Part shown: positions 1-8,002 of the stretch, piece by piece
How the letters are laid out: every line of letters begins with the position of its first letter
Numbering within the stretch: position 1 is the first letter of the stretch
From: Bacteroidales bacterium UBA5833
GTDB lineage: Bacteria > Bacteroidota > Bacteroidia > Bacteroidales > Lentimicrobiaceae
Assembly (NCBI GenBank): GCA_002433025.1
Contig: DJGZ01000073.1
Coordinates: 8,278-72,277, forward strand
Direction of reading: 5' to 3'
Length of the DNA stretch: 64,000 nt
Made by a program: the position numbers and the translations under genes
The notes under the pieces: model-generated
Database searches by the model: none
What the model was told of the DNA's origin: nothing
What the model saw: only the letters and a program-made list of their open reading frames with translations

Positions 1-310
1 CTGACACCCCCAGTAGTTTCATAATCCTGACGGGCAATACGATCTGATGCATGCTGTATCCTTCGTAGTAATGGAAACGGCCCTGCATCGCCAGGACTTT
101 TTTTCCGCTCAGCATGCCATAAATCAGGCGGCCATGGTGCGTTTCTACTGTAGAAACGGGGAAGTCGGGAATGTCTTCGTAGTTGATAATAACTTCAGCA
201 TCAATATGCCCGGCAAGATCACCCAGTCCGGTGCCGAGAATAATTCCGGTATCCGGGCTTTTAATCCCACGCGATTCCAGATAGTTAAGGGTTTCGGTGA
301 ATTGTATCAT
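1..310 (-). CDS. Purine nucleoside phosphorylase, N-terminal part (cut by window edge)
   Basis: Only the first 103 codons are in the window, and the gene runs off position 1. The translation starts MIQFTETLNYLESRGIKSPD and contains the glycine-rich phosphate-binding loop IILGTGLGDLAG near residue 23, then VETHHGRLIYG and MQGRFHYYEGYSM, the order seen in trimeric PNP (PunA/DeoD-II type). Members of this family split purine (deoxy)nucleosides with phosphate, giving base and (deoxy)ribose 1-phosphate in the cytoplasm. The ATG at 308-310 fits both the family start and the promoter box at 354-361. It is divergent from the DUF493 gene. The family call is firm; substrate preference cannot be read from this part. 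Confidence 0.9.
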   Translation of the reverse strand, partial: MIQFTETLNYLESRGIKSPDTGIILGTGLGDLAGHIDAEVIINYEDIPDFPVSTVETHHGRLIYGMLSGKKVLAMQGRFHYYEGYSMHQIVLPVRIMKLLGVS

Positions 311-353
311 GTTTATGGTTATTTTGGCTTGGTTTTGTTGCCGAAAGTTACGG

Positions 354-361
354 CAAAATTA
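354..361 (-). promoter_or_regulatory. -7 promoter box of the purine nucleoside phosphorylase gene
   Basis: On the minus strand this reads TAATTTTG, a full match to the Bacteroidota TAnnTTTG -7 consensus. It lies 43 bases before the ATG. I see no clear -33 TTTG partner. Confidence 0.55.
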
Positions 362-388
362 TAAACCGTTTTCCTAAACCCATCCATC

Positions 389-673
389 GTGCCCGCGCAA
401 ATAAACGAGGAATTTCTGAAACGGCTGGAAGACCAGCTATCCCGGCAGGGTAACTGGCCGGCAGTGTATATGTTTAAATTCATCATTGCGGATTCAAACC
501 GCGATTATGCATTGTTGCGTAGTCTGTTCGGTGATGAGGCGCGTATTTTTACCCGCCATTCATCAGGGGGGAAATATATATCGGTAACGGTAAAGGAAAT
601 GATGCTCAGCCCCTCCGAAATCGTGGAAAGATACCGGAAGGCTTCACTAATTGAGGGGATAATTGCATTATAA
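389..673 (+). CDS. DUF493 family small protein
   Basis: This 94-residue protein has a GTG start and matches the DUF493 family, which has a small ferredoxin-like fold and includes E. coli YbeD. Recognisable segments are NWPAVYMFKFI near residue 22, then SGGKYISVTVKEMM and the C-terminal IVERYRKASLIEGIIAL, which Bacteroidota members share closely. The biochemical role of the family is not established. The protein is acidic and basic in patches, with no signal peptide or membrane segment, so it is cytoplasmic. The gene ends inside the left arm of the hairpin at 673-712 and converges on rny. Confidence 0.85.
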   Translation: MPAQINEEFLKRLEDQLSRQGNWPAVYMFKFIIADSNRDYALLRSLFGDEARIFTRHSSGGKYISVTVKEMMLSPSEIVERYRKASLIEGIIAL

Positions 674-712
674 CAAGAAGGAGTGTTTCCAGTAGATAAC
701 ACTCCTTCTTGT
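673..712. terminator. Bidirectional hairpin between DUF493 and rny
   Basis: The arms at 673-687 and 698-712 form a perfect 15-bp inverted repeat (left arm ACAAGAAGGAGTGTT) with a 10-base loop. It sits between convergent genes, so it can terminate both. T-tracts on either side are weak. Confidence 0.75.
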
Positions 713-724
713 AATTCTCAGTAA

Positions 725-2266
725 TTATTTCGCGAAACTGATCGCCCTGGTCTCGCGGATAACGGTAATTTTAATCTGTCCGGGGTAGGTCATTTCGTCC
801 TGGATTTTCTTCGACAGGTCGTACGAAATTTTGTTTGCCTCGTCGTCGCTGACCTTGTCGGCGCCAACAATTACCCTGAGTTCGCGGCCTGCCTGTATGG
901 CGTATGTTTTTACCACACCGGGGTAGGAGAGGGCCAGTTCTTCGAGGTGATTAAGCCGCTGAATATAAGCTTCCACCACTTCGCGCCTGGCGCCGGGGCG
1001 GGCGCCCGAAATGGCGTCGCAAACCTGCACGATGGGTGCAATCAGGCTTTCCATCTCTACTTCATCATGGTGTGCGCCGATGGCATTGCAGATGTCGGCG
1101 GGCTCCTTGTAGCGTTCGGCCAGCTTCATGCCAAGGATTGCATGCGGCAGTTCCGGCTCATTGTCGGGTACCTTGCCGATGTCGTGCAGTAGTCCTGCGC
1201 GTTTTGCTTTTTTCGGACTGAGGCCGAGTTCAGCAGCCATGGTAGCGCAGAGATTGGCAACCTCCTTGGAGTGCTGCAGCAGGTTTTGACCATAAGAGGA
1301 GCGGTATTTCATTTTACCGATCATACGGATCAGTTCGGGATGCAGCCCGTGGATGCCAAGGTCGATGGCTGTGCGTTTGCCGGTTTCCACAATTTCCTGT
1401 TCGATCTGTTTACGGGTTTTGGCAACCACTTCTTCGATGCGGGCGGGGTGTATGCGGCCGTCGGTCACCAGTTTGTGCAGCGACAGGCGGGCGATTTCGC
1501 GGCGCACGGGGTCGAAACCCGAAAGGATAATGGCGTCGGGGGAGTCGTCAATTACGATCTCAATACCGGTAAGGGCTTCAAGGGTGCGGATATTGCGCCC
1601 TTCACGGCCGATGATGCGCCCCTTGATCTCTTCACTTTCGATGTTGAAGACCGATACGCTGTTTTCGATGGCGTGCTCGGCAGCCGTACGCTGTATGGTT
1701 TCGATAACAATTTTCTTGGCTTCGGTATTGGCGGTAAGCTTGGCTTCCTCCACGATGTCCTTGATATGTACCATCGCTTCGGATTTGGCCTCGTCCTTAA
1801 GCGCCTCAATCATCTGCGCCTTGGCCTCTTCGGCCGACATGCCCGAGATGGTCTCCAGCTGTTCAACCTGTTGTTTTACGGCTTTGTCAAGATCTGCCTG
1901 CTTCTTGTTCAGTAATTCAAGTTGCGAAGTCAGGTTGTCTTTGATGGTGGTTACTTCTTTTTGTTTTCGTTGTAATTCTTCAAATTTTTGCGACAGGGTG
2001 GCTTCTTTCTGTTTCAGCCGGTTTTCGTTTTTGAGTATTTCTTTGTTTTTTTCCTGGTAAGTGTTTTCGTAATCGGTTTTCATCTGGAGGAACTTCTCCT
2101 TGGCCTGAAGGATTTTGTCCTTTTTAACCATTTCAGCCTTTTCTTCGGCGTCTTTCAGAAGGTGTTCGCTCTTTTTTTCGATGGCCTTCCGCAGGAGCGT
2201 GCTGGTTACCAGGCCTCCTGCTACAATTCCGGCAACGGCGGCCAGAATAATCATCAGTGTATCCAT
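725..2266 (-). CDS. rny: Ribonuclease Y
   Basis: The protein is an endoribonuclease that starts mRNA decay at the inner face of the membrane. The 513 residues show the full family layout. An N-terminal transmembrane helix covers about residues 4-21, followed by a long Lys/Glu/Gln-rich coiled coil to about 190, a KH RNA-binding domain with the GxxG loop in GRIIGREGRN (216-225), and an HD phosphohydrolase domain with the HD pair at 361-362 in LLHDIGKVPD and GAHHDEVE near 398. Length is normal. The coding strand follows the ZapB-like gene, zapA and the 6S RNA candidate, and the ATG lies about 55 bases after the RNA's T-tract, so some transcription may read through. Confidence 0.97.
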   Translation of the reverse strand: MDTLMIILAAVAGIVAGGLVTSTLLRKAIEKKSEHLLKDAEEKAEMVKKDKILQAKEKFLQMKTDYENTYQEKNKEILKNENRLKQKEATLSQKFEELQRKQKEVTTIKDNLTSQLELLNKKQADLDKAVKQQVEQLETISGMSAEEAKAQMIEALKDEAKSEAMVHIKDIVEEAKLTANTEAKKIVIETIQRTAAEHAIENSVSVFNIESEEIKGRIIGREGRNIRTLEALTGIEIVIDDSPDAIILSGFDPVRREIARLSLHKLVTDGRIHPARIEEVVAKTRKQIEQEIVETGKRTAIDLGIHGLHPELIRMIGKMKYRSSYGQNLLQHSKEVANLCATMAAELGLSPKKAKRAGLLHDIGKVPDNEPELPHAILGMKLAERYKEPADICNAIGAHHDEVEMESLIAPIVQVCDAISGARPGARREVVEAYIQRLNHLEELALSYPGVVKTYAIQAGRELRVIVGADKVSDDEANKISYDLSKKIQDEMTYPGQIKITVIRETRAISFAK

Positions 2267-2321
2267 TTTTTTTACAAGAGTTAATTGTGGTTATGCAGAA
2301 ACGGAGGAAGGGACGGACAAT

Positions 2322-2517
2322 AAAAAACCCGCATTGACTCAATAGTTTTGGTAAACCCCAAAACTACATAAATGGAACTGCCAGGGACTTCAAACTTCCA
2401 ACGCCCTCCGGAGAGGGACCTGGCCGGAGCCAGGGTAAGGCCTGTTCTACATCCGTTCTGAGCGTTGTCCCAAAGTTGAAAATGTTGAGTTTACAAACTT
2501 GGTAGAATCAATGCGGG
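2322..2517 (-). ncRNA. ssrS: Probable 6S RNA
   Basis: This roughly 190-base non-coding stretch lies between zapA and rny. Its ends form a perfect 10-bp closing stem: CCCGCATTGA at the 5' end (2517-2508) pairs with TCAATGCGGG at the 3' end (2337-2328), directly followed by a run of six T. Inside, CAACGC can pair with GCGTTG, GGGAC with GTCCC, and the tip holds CCCTC-TCCG-GAGGG and CCTGG/CCAGG hairpins, giving a long interrupted rod. A rod with an open middle that mimics an open promoter is the known shape of 6S RNA, which binds RNA polymerase holoenzyme. The call rests on size, fold and location; no covariance search was possible. Confidence 0.7.
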
Positions 2518-2564
2518 ATGTCATTAATTTTTTCAAAGAACTTGTTGCAGACTTTTAAATATGG

Positions 2565-2846
2565 TCATTCATTTGTTAAAACCCTGTCTATTTCAGCAAG
2601 TTTGTCAAACAACTCATTGTCGCGGTACCTTAGCTGGTTCTCCAGCTCAACGGTACTGGTTGCATATTGCAGGGCAACCATCGCCAACAGATCCTGTTTG
2701 TCTTTATATTGAAAGTAACTTGCATATTTTTTCATTTGTTCATCGATCAACCTGGCTGCATTGCGGACCGCCTCCTCTTCTTCCCTCTGTATCGTCAGTT
2801 TATAGGGCCGGTCAGCTATTACAACAGTTATCGACAGTTCATCCAT
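2565..2846 (-). CDS. zapA: Cell division protein ZapA
   Basis: This 93-residue protein has the ZapA pattern: an N-terminal beta-strand section (ITVVIADRPYKLTI, residues 6-19), then a long helix beginning EEEAVRNAARLIDEQMKKY and a C-terminal coiled coil (STVELENQLRYRDNELFDKL). ZapA binds FtsZ and bundles its filaments at the division ring. The gene follows the ZapB-like gene by 16 bases, so the two are almost certainly cotranscribed. Length is normal for the Bacteroidota form. Confidence 0.9.
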   Translation of the reverse strand: MDELSITVVIADRPYKLTIQREEEEAVRNAARLIDEQMKKYASYFQYKDKQDLLAMVALQYATSTVELENQLRYRDNELFDKLAEIDRVLTNE

Positions 2847-2862
2847 CAGGTAGTTTAACAGT

Positions 2863-3150
2863 TTATTTATTTAAAAGTCCGATGCAATGGTCAATTTCCC
2901 GCACAAGCTCATTAATCTTTAGTTTGACATTTGTCCGGCTCTCTTCTCTGTTCAGTGATTTCGCCAGTTTTAATGCAGTTAGTTTTTCGTGTAATTCATT
3001 GATCTCCTTTTGGAGGTCTTCAATCCTCATGTTCAGCGAGTTCACTTCATTATATAAACGCTGGTTCTCGCCTTTTAGTATGCCGTTTTTTTCAACCAGC
3101 TTACGCACTTTGTAGTCAATTCCTGCAACAAGCGTAACGGCACTTTTCAT
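2863..3150 (-). CDS. ZapB-like coiled-coil protein
   Basis: The 95 residues are nearly all predicted coiled coil: LVEKNGILKGENQRLYNEV is followed by SLNMRIEDLQKEINELHEKL with regular hydrophobic spacing, and the C-terminus is helical (INELVREIDHCIGLLNK). There is no signal peptide. Small coiled-coil proteins directly upstream of zapA are usual in Bacteroidota, and the pair is expected to act at the division ring. Low-complexity coiled coils match many families, so the ZapB assignment comes from size and position rather than a specific motif. The promoter box at 3171-3178 lies about 20 bases before the ATG. Confidence 0.65.
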   Translation of the reverse strand: MKSAVTLVAGIDYKVRKLVEKNGILKGENQRLYNEVNSLNMRIEDLQKEINELHEKLTALKLAKSLNREESRTNVKLKINELVREIDHCIGLLNK

Positions 3151-3170
3151 GAAATCCTCTTTAAGAGCGG

Positions 3171-3178
3171 CAAAGTTA
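3171..3178 (-). promoter_or_regulatory. -7 promoter box of the zapB-like/zapA operon
   Basis: The minus strand reads TAACTTTG, a full TAnnTTTG match, 20 bases before the ATG at 3150. Confidence 0.55.
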
Positions 3179-3516
3179 GTTTAAAGTTTGACATCCGCAA
3201 GCAGGCTGCCGGGCTGCCCGCGGTCATTTTTCCTCAAATATAAACAATTTCATGAATACATCCATCTTTTTTCTTAATTTTAATTAAATTTTCTCCGTTG
3301 TAATGGTTGATTCAACCCATATCCCATGGCGGATGCTGATATCCGGTTAACCAGGATTGGAGAAGCAAAGATGTTATTGATTATTTTCATGAATTAGTTA
3401 GATGAAAGTTCGGTCCTGACAATTCTATTACAATAAAGGTACTCTTCAGAAGCCGCCGTGATTTTGGATGTTAATTTATGAATTGTTTTTTATAAAAATA
3501 TTGAGTAAAACTAATT
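3179..3516. other. Intergenic region before DUF2851 gene, no gene seen
   Basis: This AT-rich stretch separates the divergent ZapB-like and DUF2851 genes. I checked both strands for tRNA-like folds and short ORFs and found none worth calling. A weak GGTTGATTCAACC self-complementary segment lies near 3305-3317. It presumably holds the DUF2851 promoter, but there is no exact TAnnTTTG box. Confidence 0.5.
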
Positions 3517-4791
3517 ATGAAAGAAGAATTTCTGCATTATATCTGGAAGTTCAGGCTATACAACAAGCCGCTGAAGACAGTTGAAAATGAGCATGTTGAA
3601 GTGATATCTCCCGGAATCCACAACCATAATGCGGGGCCGGATTTTTCCGATGCCCGGCTCAGGATCGGAGATACTTTGTGGGCCGGCAATGTCGAAATTC
3701 ATGTGAACAGTTCCGACTGGTACCGGCATGGCCATCAACATGATACTTCCTATGACAATGTGGTGTTGCACGTGGTTTACCATCACGATGATCTCACTTC
3801 AGACAACCGCTTTCCGGTTCTGCAACTGAAGGATTTTTTTGATTCATCATTGTATGCTAACTATCAGCAGTTTATTGATTCGAAACGATGGGTGCCCTGT
3901 GTCAATCAGATCAATGAGGTGCCTGCACATGAAATTTATCTCTGGCTGGAGCGGATGCTGATAGAAAGGCTGGAGCACAAAGCGGAGTTGATTCAGGGAT
4001 TTCTCAGTCTGGGGAACAATGACTGGGAGGAGGCTTTTTATCATACCCTTGCCCGCAGTTACGGCTTTAGTGTAAACGCCCTGCCTTTCGAAATGATGGC
4101 CCGGTCGCTGCCGTACCGGGTAATCGCCAGGCATCTTGACCAGCCTATGCAGGTGGAAGCGCTGGTGTTTGGTCAGGCCGGGCTGCTCTCGCATGACCTG
4201 AGAGATCCCTGGCCGCAGGAGTTGTTCAGGGAGTATTCCTTTTTGAGGCAAAAGTATCATCTGGTGCCCATTGCACCTCATCTTTGGCGCTTTATGCGGT
4301 TGAGGCCCGTGAACTTTCCAACTATTCGCCTTGCCCAGTTCTCAGCCATGCTCTGTGTCGGCGGAGGATTGCTTTCGCGGGTGCTGGAGAGCAAAACTAC
4401 CGATCGGCTGACAGAGCATTTTTCCGGCGTCAGCGCCTCTGCATACTGGGACACCCACTTTATTTTCGACCGTTCTGCGCCCGGACGGAAGAAACACCTT
4501 GGAAAAGAAGCGTTAAGTTTACTGATGATCAATGCCGTGCTGCCGTTCCTGTTTGTATATGGCCGTTCCATCGACAACGATCGCCTGTGTAACCGGGCTT
4601 TGGATTTTTTCGGGCGGCTTCAGGGAGAGAAAAATGTACAGATCAGCCGATGGAAAGCCGCCGGTATGGATGTGTCAAGCGCTTTCAACACCCAGGCCCT
4701 GATCGGTATGAAATCTGATTACTGTGATAAAAAGCGATGCCTCGATTGCAGGATCGGCAATTTTCTGCTTAAACCAGGCCAAACCATTTGA
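3517..4791 (+). CDS. DUF2851 family protein
   Basis: The 424 residues match DUF2851, a family of unknown function common in Bacteroidota. Recognisable segments are EEFLHYIWKFRLY at the start, then ISPGIHNHNAGPDFSDARL and GNVEIHVNSSDWYRHGHQHD, a His/Asp-rich stretch that looks metal- or nucleic-acid-related. The C-terminus has a Cys cluster (YCDKKRCLDCRIGNFLLK) that could bind a metal. No signal peptide or membrane helix is present. The gene stands alone with over 300 bases of intergenic DNA on each side. Function is not known and none is proposed. Confidence 0.85.
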   Translation: MKEEFLHYIWKFRLYNKPLKTVENEHVEVISPGIHNHNAGPDFSDARLRIGDTLWAGNVEIHVNSSDWYRHGHQHDTSYDNVVLHVVYHHDDLTSDNRFPVLQLKDFFDSSLYANYQQFIDSKRWVPCVNQINEVPAHEIYLWLERMLIERLEHKAELIQGFLSLGNNDWEEAFYHTLARSYGFSVNALPFEMMARSLPYRVIARHLDQPMQVEALVFGQAGLLSHDLRDPWPQELFREYSFLRQKYHLVPIAPHLWRFMRLRPVNFPTIRLAQFSAMLCVGGGLLSRVLESKTTDRLTEHFSGVSASAYWDTHFIFDRSAPGRKKHLGKEALSLLMINAVLPFLFVYGRSIDNDRLCNRALDFFGRLQGEKNVQISRWKAAGMDVSSAFNTQALIGMKSDYCDKKRCLDCRIGNFLLKPGQTI

Positions 4792-5092
4792 CAATGCTTA
4801 ACCGGGGGCATATAGATTATTGTTCAAACCTGCCTGCTATCTGTTATTTGATTCGGGCTAAAACAACAGTTGGCGAAAGATGATTTATTTTTTAATATTG
4901 CATTTACCAAACAGACCTGTCAAAGTTCAATGACTGAATCCATTGAAATGCTTGAAACAAAGGAAGGTATAATGACCCGGCAGGAGTTTGTATTTCTTGT
5001 GCATAGTTCTTAAGTGACAGAATATAAGTTACTTGTAAAGTCGTCAGGATTGAAATATTTACATACTAAAGTTTAACTCACTCAGAGAAACG
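4792..5092. other. Intergenic region before the NSS transporter
   Basis: No gene or RNA fold is supported here. A 27-codon ATG frame begins near 4930, but it has no homology signal I recognise. A near-match -7 box (TAATATTG) lies around 4892. Confidence 0.4.
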
Positions 5093-6925
5093 ATGAGCAC
5101 AAACACTGAAGCGTGGGGGTCCAGGGTTGGGCTGGTATTGGCTATGGCAGGAAATGCCGTTGGATTTGGTAATTTTTTGCGGTTTCCGGTGCAGGCCGTG
5201 CAGAACGGGGGCGGGGCATTTATCATCCCTTATCTGGTTTCGTTTTTGGTGCTGGGCCTTCCGCTGCTGATGATAGAATGGGCTTCCGGCAGGTTCGGCG
5301 GACAGTTTGGCCATCATTCCACCCCTTTCATCATGGGCTCTATGGATAAAAGATGGCTCTGGAAGTATGTAGGAGTCTTCGGCATCTTTTCGAACATTGC
5401 CATTGCCGCTTATTATTGCTACATCGAAAGCTGGACCATTTCCTATATTTTTCATTCCCTTTTCGGGACCTTCAACGGGATGGACCAGCATGAGGTTGCC
5501 GGATTTTTCAGCAATTACCTGGATGTTACTACCTCAACAACCGGCATACCCTATGAAGCCCTGATTTTTTTCGTGCTCTGTCTTGCCCTTAATACATGGA
5601 TACTGAGCCGCGGGTTAAGCGGTGGTGTAGAAAAGGTGGCCAAAATAGGGGTTCCCATGCTGATTGTTTTCGGAATTTTTCTGGCGTACAGGGGCATCAC
5701 CCTGAAGGCCGGACAGGAGGGGGCGATCAATGACGGAACGGTAGGGCTTAATTTTTTATGGACCCCTGACTACTCCTCCCTGGCCAACCCAAAGGTGTGG
5801 CTGGCTGCCGCAGGACAGATTTTCTTTACCCTTTCAGTGGGCATGGGATCCATACAGTGTTACGCTTCTTACCTGAAGAAACGCGACGATATCGCCCTCA
5901 ACGCGATGTCGGCCGGTTGGATGAATGAATTTGTGGAAATAGTGCTGGGCAGTGCAGTGATTATCCCGATCTCTATCGGCTATCTGGGCATCGACAGGGT
6001 GGTGGAACTTACCGGAATCGGCGGGCTCGGGCTGGGTTTCCGCACCATGCCCTTTTTGTTTGAGCAGTGGGGGCCCATACTCTCAGCCATTGCCGGGGTG
6101 AGCTTTTTCGGACTCTTGTTTTTTGCCGGAATCACTTCCTCACTGGCTATGGGTACACCGGGTATGGGATTCCTGATGGATGAGTTTAACTGGTCAAGGC
6201 CCAAAGCAGCATTTGCTTTTGGAACCGTTGTGCTTTTGCTGGGCCTGCCCACCATCTTCTTTTTCAATGAAGGGGTCTTCGATGAATATGACTACTGGGC
6301 CGGAACAGTGTCCCTGGTTGTTTTTGCGCTGCTCGAAGCCATCCTCTTTTCCTGGGTATTTGGCCTGAAAAAGGGCTGGCGTGAAATTACCGAAGGAGCC
6401 GACATAAAGATCCCGTTGATTTACAGGTTTATCATTAAATACATTACCCCGGTTGTACTGATTCTTGTATTTACAGGTGCCCTTATCCGGCCTGTAAATG
6501 ACGACTGGAGCAACCTGAACCCTCGGGAATGGGAGTTCCATAATGAGAGTATTATCGGACAACTGCAGCATAAAGGTGTCGGGCCTAATAAAACATGGTT
6601 TGCAGATGCTTTTTTTGCCGAAGCCGATGGCAAGGTCGATTCTGTTTTCGTCTTGCGCGAAAAACATTATATAAGAGTTACCAGGCTCAGTCCGGGTGGT
6701 GAACCTGTGTCGCGTGATTACAGATTTAATCCTGAAAAGCACAGTTTATCCCTGACCCCGGGAGATGAAGTCGAAACAGGCGCTGTACTTTATTCCGGAA
6801 AAATTGTAAACAGGGTATTTTTTATTGATATGGCCAGACTGCTGCTTGTTTCCTTATTTCTGCTTATTTCGTTACTTGTATATATTGCATGGCGTAAACG
6901 AACCAAAGATGGGAGGGTTTCCTGA
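5093..6925 (+). CDS. Sodium:neurotransmitter symporter family transporter, large subunit
   Basis: This inner-membrane Na+-coupled amino-acid symporter has the LeuT fold. Helix 1 carries LAMAGNAVGFGNFLRFP, nearly identical to LeuT, with Gly20, Asn21, Ala22 and Asn27 at the same residue numbers as the LeuT sodium sites. Later equivalents are the Thr in FFTLSVGMGS, the Asn in AGWMNEFVEI, and the Thr-Ser in GITSSLAMG. At 610 residues it is about 100 longer than LeuT. The extra part is a polar, presumably external segment after the usual last helices (from about residue 465), followed by one more helix (LLLVSLFLLISLLVYIAW). It overlaps the downstream small-subunit gene by one base, as in MetP/MetS-type methionine transporters. 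The actual substrate is not known. Confidence 0.93.
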   Translation: MSTNTEAWGSRVGLVLAMAGNAVGFGNFLRFPVQAVQNGGGAFIIPYLVSFLVLGLPLLMIEWASGRFGGQFGHHSTPFIMGSMDKRWLWKYVGVFGIFSNIAIAAYYCYIESWTISYIFHSLFGTFNGMDQHEVAGFFSNYLDVTTSTTGIPYEALIFFVLCLALNTWILSRGLSGGVEKVAKIGVPMLIVFGIFLAYRGITLKAGQEGAINDGTVGLNFLWTPDYSSLANPKVWLAAAGQIFFTLSVGMGSIQCYASYLKKRDDIALNAMSAGWMNEFVEIVLGSAVIIPISIGYLGIDRVVELTGIGGLGLGFRTMPFLFEQWGPILSAIAGVSFFGLLFFAGITSSLAMGTPGMGFLMDEFNWSRPKAAFAFGTVVLLLGLPTIFFFNEGVFDEYDYWAGTVSLVVFALLEAILFSWVFGLKKGWREITEGADIKIPLIYRFIIKYITPVVLILVFTGALIRPVNDDWSNLNPREWEFHNESIIGQLQHKGVGPNKTWFADAFFAEADGKVDSVFVLREKHYIRVTRLSPGGEPVSRDYRFNPEKHSLSLTPGDEVETGAVLYSGKIVNRVFFIDMARLLLVSLFLLISLLVYIAWRKRTKDGRVS

Positions 6926-7068
6926 TGAATGCTTCAGCTTTGATACTTATGGTTGTTGTTCAACTGGTTGTGGTAGTGCTCACCGTGTACTTTTTTTACC
7001 GCGTGCTGGTGTCTAAGCCAAAACCTGAGCCTGATTCCTATATTGAAAATGATGATGTAGAACGATAA
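6925..7068 (+). CDS. MetS-like small subunit of the NSS transporter
   Basis: This 47-residue gene starts with an ATG whose A is the last base of the upstream stop codon (TGATG). The protein begins MNASALILMVVVQLVVVVLT, has a single transmembrane helix to about residue 27, and then a short charged tail (SKPKPEPDSYIENDDVER). Small single-helix partners immediately downstream of NSS transporters are known as the MetS family and are needed for uptake by MetP in Corynebacterium. Overlap, size and topology all fit, so it is likely the partner of the 610-residue protein. Confidence 0.82.
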   Translation: MNASALILMVVVQLVVVVLTVYFFYRVLVSKPKPEPDSYIENDDVER

Positions 7069-7078
7069 TCACTGCCCA

Positions 7079-8002
7079 GTGAATAACCGGCTGAAAGAGT
7101 ATTTCCATTTCGGTAAATCGGAACGCAATGCCATTCTGATTGTGATTCTGCTGGTTGTTATCCTGGTGCTTGTGCCTCGCATTTACAGTAAGTACAGAAC
7201 GCCCGAGCCGTTTAGCGATGGCTCATTTGCGGCCGAAATTGATGCTTTCCTGAAACAGGAAGCGTCGGTGGCGCAGGCGGATCAGCACAGTTTTGATTTT
7301 ATACGCCCCGACAGGTCTGCATTGAAGGAAAGGTTCCATCCTTTTGATTTTGACCCTAATACGCTGGATCATGCAGGCTGGGTCAGGCTTGGATTTACTG
7401 AAAAGCAGGCCGGTAGCATTCTGAAGTTCAGGGAGAAGGGCGGGAGATTCTTTAAAAAGGAGGACCTGCGGAAACTTTATGCTGTCAACGATGAGATTTA
7501 CGCTCTTCTGGAACCTTTTGTCAGGATTGAATCTTCCAGGTCCCCGGCTGCGGGGAATGAAAATCAGCCGGAACGTTCTTATCCGTTAAACCGGTTTGCA
7601 GATGAGCAAACAGAACTGAACAGTTCCGATTCGGCGGGCCTGGTAAAGGTCAGGGGAATAGGCCCGGCTTTTGCACGCAGGATCATCCGTTACCGCGAGA
7701 AGCTGGGAGGTTTTTCCGATGCCCGGCAGTTGCTCGAAGTGTATGGCATGGACAGTGTAAAATTCAGCCAGATCAGCAAAGGCGTTTTTGCCGATGCGTC
7801 ACTCATCAGGAAAGTAAATATCAATACGGCAACCATGGACGAACTGCGGGCCCATCCCTATATTGACTATTACATTGCAAAGGCCATCATTGACAAACGG
7901 ATACGAAAGGGGAGTTATGCTTCCCCAGATGAATTGCTCGAAATTCCACTGATTTATGAGGATCTGTATTTTAAACTCAGACCATATCTGACCGTGAACT
8001 GA
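7079..8002 (+). CDS. Helix-hairpin-helix protein, membrane-anchored (ComEA-like)
   Basis: The GTG-start protein of 307 residues has an N-terminal transmembrane helix (NAILIVILLVVILVLVPRIY, about 17-36), then three helix-hairpin-helix units. They lie around residues 95-155 (TLDHAGWVRLGFTEKQAGSI), 185-240 (LVKVRGIGPAFARRIIRYRE) and 248-305 (VNINTATMDELRAHPYIDYY). The VNxNTA and GIGPAFAxRI motifs are classic for ComEA-type DNA binding, so DNA binding at the outer face of the membrane is the natural inference. It lies 10 bases after the small transporter subunit and overlaps the TPR gene by one base, so the run 5093-9390 may be one transcript. Confidence 0.85.
   Translation: MNNRLKEYFHFGKSERNAILIVILLVVILVLVPRIYSKYRTPEPFSDGSFAAEIDAFLKQEASVAQADQHSFDFIRPDRSALKERFHPFDFDPNTLDHAGWVRLGFTEKQAGSILKFREKGGRFFKKEDLRKLYAVNDEIYALLEPFVRIESSRSPAAGNENQPERSYPLNRFADEQTELNSSDSAGLVKVRGIGPAFARRIIRYREKLGGFSDARQLLEVYGMDSVKFSQISKGVFADASLIRKVNINTATMDELRAHPYIDYYIAKAIIDKRIRKGSYASPDELLEIPLIYEDLYFKLRPYLTVN

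Noticed and set aside
1271..2060. Two long plus-strand frames inside rny
   Set aside because: They are antisense shadows of RNase Y, whose KH and HD motifs are clear on the minus strand.
4930..5013. 27-codon ATG frame before the NSS transporter
   Set aside because: Too short and without membrane, signal or known motif; chance frames of this size are common.
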